Made by a program: the position numbers and the translations under genes. This document shows positions 1 through 5,867 of a stretch of 8,896 bases of DNA, piece by piece. Positions within the stretch are counted from its first letter, which is position 1, and the number at the start of each line of letters is the position of its first letter. The stretch is from Candidatus Dadabacteria bacterium (GTDB lineage: Bacteria > Desulfobacterota_D > UBA1144 > Nemesobacterales > UBA2774), in assembly GCA_004356555.1 (NCBI GenBank), contig SMWY01000005.1, forward strand, positions 1-8,896, given 5' to 3'. The notes under the pieces are model-generated. The model was not told the DNA's origin. It saw only the letters and a list, made by a program, of their open reading frames with translations, and did no database searches.

Positions 1-712
1 CTCAAAATATACTAAATCAAAACTAAGACAAAACATTGAAGCTTTAGCTTTCGCTATTTTGCTTGCACTTATAATAAGAACTTTTGTCTTTCAACCTTTT
101 AAGATTCCCTCAGGCTCTATGATTCCGACACTACTAGTTGGTGATCATCTACTCGTAAATAAATTCGTTTACGGAACAAAGATTCCGTTTACTGATATAG
201 AGATATTCCCTATTGAAAAGATAAAACGAGGGGATGTGGTTGTATTTACATACCCGAATAATGAAAGGGATCCTTCAAAGAATGGCCTCTATTATATAAA
301 GCGCGTAGTTGGACTACCCGGGGATGAAATAGATTTAAATGGTAGAAATCTATATATTAACGGCGGGAAAGTTCCGATAGAATACGAGGGTACTTATGCG
401 GACAAAAGAAACAGTGAGCAGTTTGATGAGTATAGAGAGGACCTTTTCGGAGAAGAGCATACCGTGATTTTCAGGAAGGGTAAGGAAAATACTAACAGGG
501 GTAGCTATATTCCTGTGACTAAAGTGCCCGAAGGATCTGTCTTTGTAATGGGTGATAACAGGGACAACAGTCAGGACAGCAGGTTCTGGGGATTCGTACC
601 GATTGAGAATATTGCGGGGAGAGCTTTTATAATTCATTGGTCATGGGATTTTGCAAATCCCGATATTTTGAATAAAGTAAGATGGGATAGGATTCTTTCA
701 GGTATAGATTGA
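1..712 (+). CDS. lepB: signal peptidase I (5' end outside window)
   Basis: Membrane-bound serine protease that removes signal peptides from secreted proteins on the outer face of the inner membrane. The reading frame is open from base 2, so the gene enters from upstream. A TTG at 59 lies inside the membrane helix and is not the likely start. About 236 codons are present, close to full family length, so few N-terminal residues are missing. A hydrophobic segment (encoded about 41-91) precedes the box B motif IPSGSMIPTL, whose second Ser (codon 116-118) is the catalytic nucleophile. The general-base Lys (codon 299-301) sits in YYIKRVVGLPGDE, and the C-terminal GDNRDNSQDSRFWG box is intact. All catalytic elements are therefore present. 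It lies 48 nt upstream of pyrR's ATG on the same strand with no visible terminator between, so co-transcription is possible. Identification is firm; only the N-terminus is unseen. Confidence 0.95.
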   Translation, partial: SKYTKSKLRQNIEALAFAILLALIIRTFVFQPFKIPSGSMIPTLLVGDHLLVNKFVYGTKIPFTDIEIFPIEKIKRGDVVVFTYPNNERDPSKNGLYYIKRVVGLPGDEIDLNGRNLYINGGKVPIEYEGTYADKRNSEQFDEYREDLFGEEHTVIFRKGKENTNRGSYIPVTKVPEGSVFVMGDNRDNSQDSRFWGFVPIENIAGRAFIIHWSWDFANPDILNKVRWDRILSGID

Positions 713-724
713 TATAGTTATAAT
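695..724 (+). promoter_or_regulatory. candidate promoter upstream of pyrR
   Basis: A perfect TATAAT (-10) lies at 719-724, just after the lepB stop. A poor -35 match, CTTTCA (695-700), precedes it at 18 nt spacing. A start near 731 would give a leader of about 30 nt before the pyrR ATG. The -35 is weak and the region is AT-rich, so this could be chance. The genes may simply be read from a promoter upstream of lepB. Confidence 0.28.
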
Positions 725-760
725 TTGTAATTAAAATTGCTTTAAAAGGTGATTTATACT

Positions 761-1294
761 ATGGCTGAAAATGTTCTAATGGATTCTGAAACTATTAAGC
801 GCACAATCGTGCGTATTACATCTGAAATACTTGAAAAGAATAAAGGTGCTAAAGAGCTTGTTGTAATCGGGATAAGAACAAGAGGTGTTCATATCGCGGA
901 GAGAATCGTAAACAGGATAGAAAAGCTCGAAGGGATCAAACCTCCTATGGGCACCCTTGATATTACGCTATACAGGGATGACCTTAGACGTAAAACAGAG
1001 TGGCCTAAGGTAGAAAAGACAGAAATTCCTTTTTCTGTAGAGGATAAGGAAGTGGTGCTGGTTGATGATGTAATATATACCGGCAGAACGACGAGAGCCG
1101 CACTTGAAGAAATAATGGATTTTGGAAGGCCGTCCTCAATCCAGTTAGCAGCCATGGTCGACAGGGGACATAGAGAGCTCCCAATTCAAGCTGATTATGT
1201 AGGGATAAAAGTAAACACACTGAGCACGGAGGAAGTCAGAGTACATTTAAAGGAAACTGACGGAAAAGATGAAGTCATAGTACTTAAAGGGTAA
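761..1294 (+). CDS. pyrR: PyrR: uracil phosphoribosyltransferase / pyrimidine operon regulator
   Basis: PyrR proteins convert uracil and PRPP to UMP. In Bacillus and relatives they also bind pyr mRNA to control attenuation. The 177-residue product matches PyrR along its whole length. The TLDITLYRDDL segment is about residues 66-76, the PRPP-binding loop VVLVDDVIYTGRT is about 97-110, and the family signature GRPSSIQLAAMVDRGHRELP follows. I chose the ATG at 761 over an in-frame GTG at 749. The sequence AAAGGTG (745-751) is a good ribosome binding site about 9 nt before the ATG, and the GTG lies inside it. The gene ends 1 nt before pyrB, so it heads a pyrR-pyrB-pyrC operon. No PyrR-binding RNA motif or attenuator is visible before it, so its regulatory role here is uncertain; the enzymatic role is well supported. 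Confidence 0.94.
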   Translation: MAENVLMDSETIKRTIVRITSEILEKNKGAKELVVIGIRTRGVHIAERIVNRIEKLEGIKPPMGTLDITLYRDDLRRKTEWPKVEKTEIPFSVEDKEVVLVDDVIYTGRTTRAALEEIMDFGRPSSIQLAAMVDRGHRELPIQADYVGIKVNTLSTEEVRVHLKETDGKDEVIVLKG

Positions 1295-1295
1295 A

Positions 1296-2225
1296 ATGAA
1301 ATTTCAGCGTAAACACATTTTGGGGCTTGAGGAGTTAACGGCGGAAGAAATAACTCTAGTGCTCGATACTGCTGAGTCCATGAAAGAAGTCTCAGAGCGT
1401 GATGTGAAGAAAGTTCCTGCGCTAAGAGGTGTTACCGTTTGCAATTTGTTCTATGAGCCAAGCACGAGGACAAGATCATCCTTTGAAATTGCAGAAAAAA
1501 GACTAAGCGCAGACGTTTTAAACTTTACTTTATCCCATAGCAGCGTATCTAAAGGCGAAACCTTACTCGATACAGCAAGAAACCTTGAAGCCATGGGTGC
1601 GGGTGTAATAGTGATTCGCCATCCCATGTCTGGTGCTCCCTGGCTTTTAGCTAAAGAACTTAACTCCTCTATAATAAATGCAGGAGACGGCTCGCACGAA
1701 CATCCAAGCCAGGCGCTCCTTGATCTATTCACAATTAGAGAAATAAAAGGGAAAATTAAGGGACTTAGAGTAGTGATTGTAGGAGATATTTTGCACAGCC
1801 GTGTAGCCAGGTCCAACATTTGGGGACTTTTGAAACTCGGAGCTAAAGTCAGATTAGTCGGCCCGCCGACTCTGATCCCAAAATATATTGAGAACGCGAA
1901 AATCCGGACATTTTATAATTTAGATGAGGCTATAGAAGGAGCCGACGTTATTATAATGCTCCGTATTCAGATGGAACGGCAGGAATCGGAATACTTCCCC
2001 TCTTTAAGGGAGTATTCGAGATTCTATGGGCTTACACGCGAAAAATTGAGAGGAGCAAGTGAGGATGTAACGGTGATGCACCCCGGCCCGATTAATAGGG
2101 GAATTGAGCTTTCCTCAGATATTGCTGATGACGCAGGCTCTGTAATTCTTGATCAGGTCTCTAACGGAATTGCCGTAAGGATGGCAATGTTTTATCTGGT
2201 GGCATCTGCAGGGAGAGATGCATGA
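1296..2225 (+). CDS. pyrB: aspartate carbamoyltransferase catalytic chain
   Basis: Condenses carbamoyl phosphate with aspartate to N-carbamoyl-aspartate, the committed cytosolic step of pyrimidine synthesis. At 309 residues it has normal catalytic-chain length. The N-terminal carbamoyl-phosphate domain shows FYEPSTRTRSSFE (residues 52-64) and the SSVSKGE loop (82-88), whose Lys86 reaches into the neighbouring subunit's active site. INAGDGSHEHPSQALLD follows. The aspartate domain carries GDILHSRVARSN, RIQMERQ and MHPGPINRGIE. The ATG at 1296 is 1 nt after the pyrR stop, with AAAGGGT (1286-1292) as ribosome binding site. The end overlaps pyrC by 4 nt. No regulatory chain gene (pyrI) is present here. 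In Aquifex, ATCase and a class I dihydroorotase form a joint dodecamer; the tight pyrB-pyrC coupling would suit a similar complex, but that is inference. Confidence 0.97.
   Translation: MKFQRKHILGLEELTAEEITLVLDTAESMKEVSERDVKKVPALRGVTVCNLFYEPSTRTRSSFEIAEKRLSADVLNFTLSHSSVSKGETLLDTARNLEAMGAGVIVIRHPMSGAPWLLAKELNSSIINAGDGSHEHPSQALLDLFTIREIKGKIKGLRVVIVGDILHSRVARSNIWGLLKLGAKVRLVGPPTLIPKYIENAKIRTFYNLDEAIEGADVIIMLRIQMERQESEYFPSLREYSRFYGLTREKLRGASEDVTVMHPGPINRGIELSSDIADDAGSVILDQVSNGIAVRMAMFYLVASAGRDA
2211..2215 (+). promoter_or_regulatory. ribosome binding site of pyrC inside pyrB
   Basis: GGGAG lies 6 nt before the pyrC ATG at 2222. It supports that start over the out-of-frame ATG at 2218. It lies within the last codons of pyrB, so pyrC translation is probably coupled to pyrB translation. 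Confidence 0.6.
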
Positions 2226-3505
2226 GCATACTTATTAAAGGAGGGAGAATTATTGATCCCTCTCAAGGAATTGATGAAACTGGGAATATCTTTATCGAAA
2301 ATGGGGAAATCAAGTCCTATCCCAAGACAACTAAAAAATTTGATAAGGATCCTGATGTTACAGTCATAAATGCAAAGGGAAAAATTGTATCACCCGGATT
2401 TGTAGATATTCATGTTCACCTACGGGAGCCGGGATTTGAACATAAGGAGACAATACGCTCCGGATGTGAGTCTGCAGCCGCGGGCGGGTTTACATCAATA
2501 GTTTGTATGCCTAATACTAATCCTGTAAACGATAATGCTTCAGTTACCGAATATATACTCTTAAAAGCACGCACTGAAGGAATAGTTAACGTTTTTCCGA
2601 TAGGTGCTATTACAAAAGGCGAGATGGGAGAAGGTCTTGCACAAATAGGAGAGATGTACGAGGCTGGATGCGTTGGTGTGTCTGATGACGGCATGCCTGT
2701 GATGAATGCTAAGGTTATGCGGCACGCAATGGAATATGTGCGGGCTTTTGATATACCTGTTATCTCACATGCAGAGGATAAAAATCTTTCCGGAACGGGA
2801 GTTATGAATGAGGGTTATGTTTCAACCAAGCTTGGGCTAACCGGAATCCCGTGCGCATCAGAAGATGTGATGGTCTCGCGTGATATAACGGTTGCAGAGC
2901 TTACCGGGGCACGGCTCCATATATGTCACGTATCAACTGCAGGTTCAGTGAGGCTTATAAGGGCGGCTAAGAAAAGAGGTGTTAAAGTAACAGCCGAGGT
3001 TACCCCACATCACTTTACACTGACTGATGAAGCAGTGAATGAGTACGATACAAATGCTAAGATGAATCCTCCTCTAAGGGGTAAGAAAGATAGGGAAGCT
3101 ATATTAGTTGGACTTAAGGACGGCACGCTTGATGCAATAGCGACAGATCACGCTCCACATAGTGAAGATGAGAAGAAAGTAGAATTTGATATAGCTCCAT
3201 TTGGAATTGTAGGGCTTGAAACCGCTTTACCTCTTTCCCTAAAACTTGTAGAGGACGGCGTGCTAACTATAAATCAAATGATTAGCAAACTTACAAATGC
3301 TCCGTCAGAAATATTGAACTTAGGCAAGGGTACAATTAAAGTCGGTAGTGCTGCGGACGTAGTGATTTTTGATCCTGGGAAAGAACTTACAGTGGACAGA
3401 GAAAAGTTTCACTCTAAATCTAAGAACAGCCCATTTGATGGCTGGAAACTTAAGGGCAAAGTGAACTATACAATAGTAAATGGTGAAATTGTTTACTCTT
3501 CCTAA
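2222..3505 (+). CDS. pyrC: dihydroorotase, class I
   Basis: Zinc amidohydrolase that cyclises N-carbamoyl-aspartate to dihydroorotate, the step after PyrB. The 427-residue length and motifs place it in the class I (Bacillus/Aquifex type) dihydroorotases rather than the shorter E. coli type. Visible metal and substrate elements, in order, are GFVDIHVHLREPG (His64, His66), VSDDG (Asp155/156), ISHAED (His183), HICHVST (His236), MNPPLRGKKDREA, and ATDHAPH (Asp309, His310, His313). FGIVGLETALPL, the usual C-terminal family motif, follows. All expected catalytic residues are present, so it should be an active enzyme and not one of the catalytically dead pyrC-like proteins found beside some pyrB genes. 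Its ATG overlaps the pyrB stop (ATGA). It ends 13 nt from a convergent gene with no recognisable terminator hairpin between. Confidence 0.97.
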   Translation: MSILIKGGRIIDPSQGIDETGNIFIENGEIKSYPKTTKKFDKDPDVTVINAKGKIVSPGFVDIHVHLREPGFEHKETIRSGCESAAAGGFTSIVCMPNTNPVNDNASVTEYILLKARTEGIVNVFPIGAITKGEMGEGLAQIGEMYEAGCVGVSDDGMPVMNAKVMRHAMEYVRAFDIPVISHAEDKNLSGTGVMNEGYVSTKLGLTGIPCASEDVMVSRDITVAELTGARLHICHVSTAGSVRLIRAAKKRGVKVTAEVTPHHFTLTDEAVNEYDTNAKMNPPLRGKKDREAILVGLKDGTLDAIATDHAPHSEDEKKVEFDIAPFGIVGLETALPLSLKLVEDGVLTINQMISKLTNAPSEILNLGKGTIKVGSAADVVIFDPGKELTVDREKFHSKSKNSPFDGWKLKGKVNYTIVNGEIVYSS

Positions 3506-3518
3506 TTGCTAAAAAGTA

Positions 3519-4025
3519 TTATTCCACAAAGCAAACTTCTGGATATTTTTTGCCTATAGATTTCCAGAACTCAGTTGAAACTTCATCAAGCTTATACTTC
3601 GGATTTATTTTAACTTGTCCGGTATGAAGGTCTATTTCAACCATAGGTTCCTCTTTGTCTGTCAGGAGTACGAATTCTCTGGGCCCAATAACTCTATAGC
3701 TTGATGCGATATGCTGCTCGGGGTTTATCTCCAATCCCACAGTTGGGTCTAGATGTATCTCAGTTCCTGAATCTTCTTCCAAAGTCTCTATCTCATCTTT
3801 AATATCAGGTACAAGCGTTGCTTCAGGTTTTATTCTTTGTGCGGTTTTTAGCTCTTCAGATTCTGAGGCAGTTCGGTTATCAAGAATCCCACCTTGTACA
3901 ATTCCCTCCTTTAACCCTTCCCCGCCGGTTTCAATATTTACAACTATATATTCATTCTTATAAAGCAGGTAAGAGGAAATTCCCAACAAGACGCTAAGTG
4001 TTAATATCAATATGTATTTTATCAT
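3519..4025 (-). CDS. hypothetical membrane-anchored protein, 168 residues
   Basis: I do not recognise this protein. It starts with a short basic end and one hydrophobic helix (about residues 3-21, ILILTLSVLLGISSYLL). This is best read as an uncleaved anchor, since no lipobox Cys is seen. An acidic, Ser/Thr/Glu-rich stretch (about 35-90) looks like a disordered linker. A more ordered C-terminal part (about 90-168) includes GPREFVLLTD, VEIDLHTGQVKINPKYKLDE and a tail ending KKYPEVCFVE with a single Cys. The layout suggests a small soluble domain tethered to the inner membrane and facing the periplasm; that is inference. The start is supported by GGGAG about 6 nt upstream on the minus strand. 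It converges on pyrC (13-nt gap) and lies 213 nt downstream of the methyltransferase gene on the same strand, so it may have its own promoter. Confidence 0.8.
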   Translation of the reverse strand: MIKYILILTLSVLLGISSYLLYKNEYIVVNIETGGEGLKEGIVQGGILDNRTASESEELKTAQRIKPEATLVPDIKDEIETLEEDSGTEIHLDPTVGLEINPEQHIASSYRVIGPREFVLLTDKEEPMVEIDLHTGQVKINPKYKLDEVSTEFWKSIGKKYPEVCFVE

Positions 4026-4059
4026 TGTCTTCTCCCAAGCTACCCATTTACTATAAACC

Positions 4060-4076
4060 CTTCTAGTAGATAGAAG
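4060..4076. repeat. short inverted repeat upstream of the 168-residue gene
   Basis: CTTCTA, five bases, then TAGAAG form a perfect 6-bp inverted repeat, 35 nt before the start codon of the minus-strand gene at 3519-4025. Its place in the promoter region would suit a repressor site or a small leader hairpin. Arms of this length in AT-rich DNA can arise by chance. Confidence 0.25.
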
Positions 4077-4207
4077 TATACTGAGCGAAGCTTAATATTT
4101 CTTATTTATTTTGTGGTGTAAGTTTATAGATCTAATTCTATGAACCGTGACTCAAAATTTGAATACTTCCATTATTTATTCAGAAAATCTGGAAAGGCAA
4201 AGTCATA

Positions 4208-4222
4208 ATATGAAATTCATAT
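4208..4222. repeat. 15-nt AT-rich palindrome after the 229-residue methyltransferase gene
   Basis: ATATGAA, one base, then TTCATAT form a perfect palindrome about 17 nt beyond the stop codon of the minus-strand gene. On the minus strand no U-tract follows it, so it does not look like an intrinsic terminator of that gene. A T-rich stretch follows on the plus strand, where no gene precedes it. Its role is unknown and it may be chance. Confidence 0.25.
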
Positions 4223-4238
4223 ATCTTTTTAATTTAGA

Positions 4239-4928
4239 TCATTGTTCTTTTACTATACAGAGCATCATATTTCCTCCCCGCTGCATTTCGTAACCAACCT
4301 TTCTTAACTCGACCGATAAACCCTCTGATTCCAGTTCACGAATTATCGGGTCCAAATGCACCGAGCGGTTAATCGACTTGACATCAAGCAGTGGGAAAAT
4401 ACGTACTTCATTTGCTGTGCGTAGAATTTCTTTTACTGAAGCCAGATGAAACTCATAGTCGAGCTGCTTTGAGTAGAAAAATAGCAAGTGAGCACAAAGG
4501 GCTAGATTAAAGGAGGAATCCTCAAAGTCGAGTGATGGCAGTTCTCCTATTATATATCTTCTTTCTCTCTTCCCGAGATCATAATCTGCAATAAATTTCT
4601 CAAGAGTTTGAATTCGGTACTGCTTGTATTCATCCGGGGATTTGAAAATATCCCATATATAATCTTCCTGAGTGGCTTTCAATTGATCTACAACTGAATC
4701 GATAACATTGTAGAATTGCTCTTTTATTTCTTTCCCTTCGAAGCTATAAATAGGGTCCACAGATACTACAGTATTTCCAAGCTCTGTCATCTCGACATTA
4801 AAACTTGCAATTCCGTCTGCTACTCCAAGTATTTTCTTATCAAGATCATTATCAGTGAGGTCAAACATTAGCTTGTATTCTTTGAGCGACCTCCCTAATG
4901 GGACTACATTTTCAAGTTCTACTGCCAT
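4239..4928 (-). CDS. SAM-dependent methyltransferase-like protein, 229 residues
   Basis: It resembles a family of small methyltransferase-like proteins that I recall with a FGRSLEEY-type N-terminus and a C-terminal REVRIFPLLD motif; the substrate is not known to me. Here these appear as VPLGRSLKEYKLMFDLT (about 9-25) and NEVRIFPLLD (about 173-182). The Rossmann-like core has KKILGVADGIASFN (about 31-44) at the SAM motif I position and VVSVDPIY (about 54-61) as the acidic motif II. LPSLDFEDSSFNLALCAHLLFF (about 129-150) matches the motif IV region, and the end carries a conserved-looking YEMQRGGNMM. Motif I is unusual: family members as I recall them read ILGCGDGPASF, while here Ala and Ile replace a Gly and the Pro. 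No strong ribosome binding site precedes the ATG. It lies 56 nt downstream of the other methyltransferase gene. The family assignment is from recall of motifs, not a search. Confidence 0.75.
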   Translation of the reverse strand: MAVELENVVPLGRSLKEYKLMFDLTDNDLDKKILGVADGIASFNVEMTELGNTVVSVDPIYSFEGKEIKEQFYNVIDSVVDQLKATQEDYIWDIFKSPDEYKQYRIQTLEKFIADYDLGKRERRYIIGELPSLDFEDSSFNLALCAHLLFFYSKQLDYEFHLASVKEILRTANEVRIFPLLDVKSINRSVHLDPIIRELESEGLSVELRKVGYEMQRGGNMMLCIVKEQ

Positions 4929-4966
4929 GTTTTGATTATCTCTAGAATATTAGATACGCGAAAACT

Positions 4967-4972
4967 ATTATA
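4967..4972 (-). promoter_or_regulatory. candidate -10 element for the 229-residue methyltransferase gene
   Basis: On the minus strand the sequence reads TATAAT, a perfect -10, about 39 nt before the start codon at 4928 and within the 56-nt gap between the two methyltransferase genes. No convincing -35 is found at 16-18 nt spacing. It may give the gene a separate promoter or be chance in AT-rich DNA. Confidence 0.25.
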
Positions 4973-4984
4973 GTCGGTTATAAA

Positions 4985-5644
4985 CTAAACCTCTGCTCTA
5001 AACAAAGCGACGGTTCCTATCACCTTTACTTCACTTTTCGAGAAACGCTCAGTTAATCCCTCTTCTAAGGTTGAGAGATCGTCTTCCAAGTTACAGAATA
5101 TTCTGCGATTGTTGAAATTTTTCATAAATTTCTTTGTTAGCCAGTTTTGCTTAACCCCTATATTCAATATTGTAGATCCAAACACGACTCCACCCGGGTT
5201 TAGAAGTGCATTTATGTGATCAAATACAACAAGCTTAGTACTCATCGTCCCCGGAAGGCAGTGTATAACTGCATTAATTGCTATTGAATCGAATTTTTCC
5301 ATATCTGTTTCAATTGGTTCCAGTATATTTCCTCTGTAGATTTCAGGTTTGTAACGTGAGACCTTTTCAGCTGTAAATTTTAAGCTGTTCGGGTTTAAAT
5401 CCATAAGAGCAAGTCGTGGATTATCTGAAGGGAATTTGCAGTTATCAAGAAAGTATCCCGATCCTACTCCTATTTCCAGATGATTGGAGCTAATATTTGC
5501 ATTATATAATTTTATTACATTATCGATCGGACACTTCCAAATATAGGGCACTATAACCCGAAGGATTAAAAAGTTATAGATGCTCAACATTCTGGGTGTG
5601 TACGCGGCTTGTCCTGCTTCAACTTGTTCTTTAGTTACATTCAT
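4985..5644 (-). CDS. class I SAM-dependent methyltransferase, 219 residues
   Basis: A complete class I (Rossmann-fold) methyltransferase whose substrate cannot be told. An N-terminal helical cap includes EAGQAAYTPRMLSIYN (about 9-24). SAM-binding motif I is HLEIGVGSGYFLDNC (about 55-69), the motif II acidic residue is in LALMDLNPNSL (about 78-88), YRGNILEP is near 102, and the motif IV region is FDSIAINAVIHCLPG (about 118-132). LLNPGGVVFGSTIL (about 146-159) is the usual motif VI-like strand. A C-terminal EVKVIGTVALFRAE closes the sheet. I recall similar uncharacterised proteins with the GQAVYTP, LDLNPNSL and HCLPG motifs in varied bacteria. The start has TAGG about 8 nt upstream, a weak ribosome binding site. 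It is the first gene of a minus-strand pair with the 229-residue protein and is divergent from the thioesterase gene. Confidence 0.85.
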   Translation of the reverse strand: MNVTKEQVEAGQAAYTPRMLSIYNFLILRVIVPYIWKCPIDNVIKLYNANISSNHLEIGVGSGYFLDNCKFPSDNPRLALMDLNPNSLKFTAEKVSRYKPEIYRGNILEPIETDMEKFDSIAINAVIHCLPGTMSTKLVVFDHINALLNPGGVVFGSTILNIGVKQNWLTKKFMKNFNNRRIFCNLEDDLSTLEEGLTERFSKSEVKVIGTVALFRAEV

Positions 5645-5665
5645 AAATCTGCCTACAGATGAGTA

Positions 5666-5694
5666 ATCCTAACAAACTCCAGGCACCCATACAA
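5666..5694 (-). promoter_or_regulatory. candidate promoter for the 219-residue methyltransferase gene
   Basis: On the minus strand, TTGTAT (plus coordinates 5689-5694) and TAGGAT (5666-5671) are separated by exactly 17 nt. They match the -35 and -10 consensus at 3 and 4 of 6 positions. Transcription would begin near 5659, giving a 5' leader of about 15 nt. Placement and spacing are good but the matches are weak. Confidence 0.3.
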
Positions 5695-5709
5695 ACAATT
5701 ATTTGCGAG

Positions 5710-5770
5710 CTCCTTGTGGGACTTAGTCCTGACATTTATTTTATGTTCTAAACAAGACTTCTGCAAGGAG
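5710..5770 (+). promoter_or_regulatory. candidate RNA hairpin covering a strong Shine-Dalgarno-like sequence
   Basis: In plus-strand RNA, 5710-5721 can pair with 5759-5770 as a continuous 12-bp helix: CTCCTTG with CAAGGAG (7 Watson-Crick pairs), then five more pairs, three of them G-U. Inside it, 5723-5726 pairs with 5748-5751 and 5731-5735 with 5743-5747, giving a long stem with internal loops. The G-U pairs work only in plus-strand RNA. The 3' arm contains AAGGAG of AAGGAGG (5765-5771), the best ribosome-binding sequence noticed in the window, yet no ATG, GTG or TTG follows at a proper distance. It lies in the 223-nt divergent gap before the thioesterase gene. It matches no riboswitch class I can name. 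Pairing was worked out by hand. Confidence 0.28.
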
Positions 5771-5867
5771 GGCGGTACTGAATCTTATAGCCGGATTTTT
5801 CAAAAAAATAAATGTTTTCAAACCACAAATTACAAGTAATCTATAAGGAATAAAATGGAGATCTTCT

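Noticed and set aside
59..61. TTG as the start of the signal peptidase gene
   Set aside because: It falls within the hydrophobic anchor, and the frame is open and family-like (NIEALAFAI) back to the window edge, so the true start is upstream.
350..637. 95-codon minus-strand ORF inside lepB
   Set aside because: It is antisense to conserved signal peptidase sequence and its product shows no family features.
749..751. GTG as the start of pyrR
   Set aside because: The GTG is part of the ribosome binding sequence AAAGGTG that serves the ATG at 761, and the four extra residues are not family-like.
889..1220. Two minus-strand ORFs inside pyrR
   Set aside because: They are shadows of a strongly conserved gene with low-complexity, unrecognisable products.
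1451..1819. 122-codon minus-strand ORF inside pyrB
   Set aside because: It is antisense to core ATCase motifs and resembles no protein.
2416..2694. 92-codon minus-strand ORF inside pyrC
   Set aside because: It is antisense to the dihydroorotase metal site region and shows no sign of coding.
3506..3518. Terminator between pyrC and the convergent gene
   Set aside because: The 13-nt gap holds no inverted repeat and no T run beyond scattered A/T bases.
5801..5860. Sigma70-type promoter for the thioesterase gene (TTCAAA 5817-5822, TATAAG 5842-5847)
   Set aside because: The spacing is 19 nt and the predicted start would leave almost no room before the GGAG site, so it was not listed.
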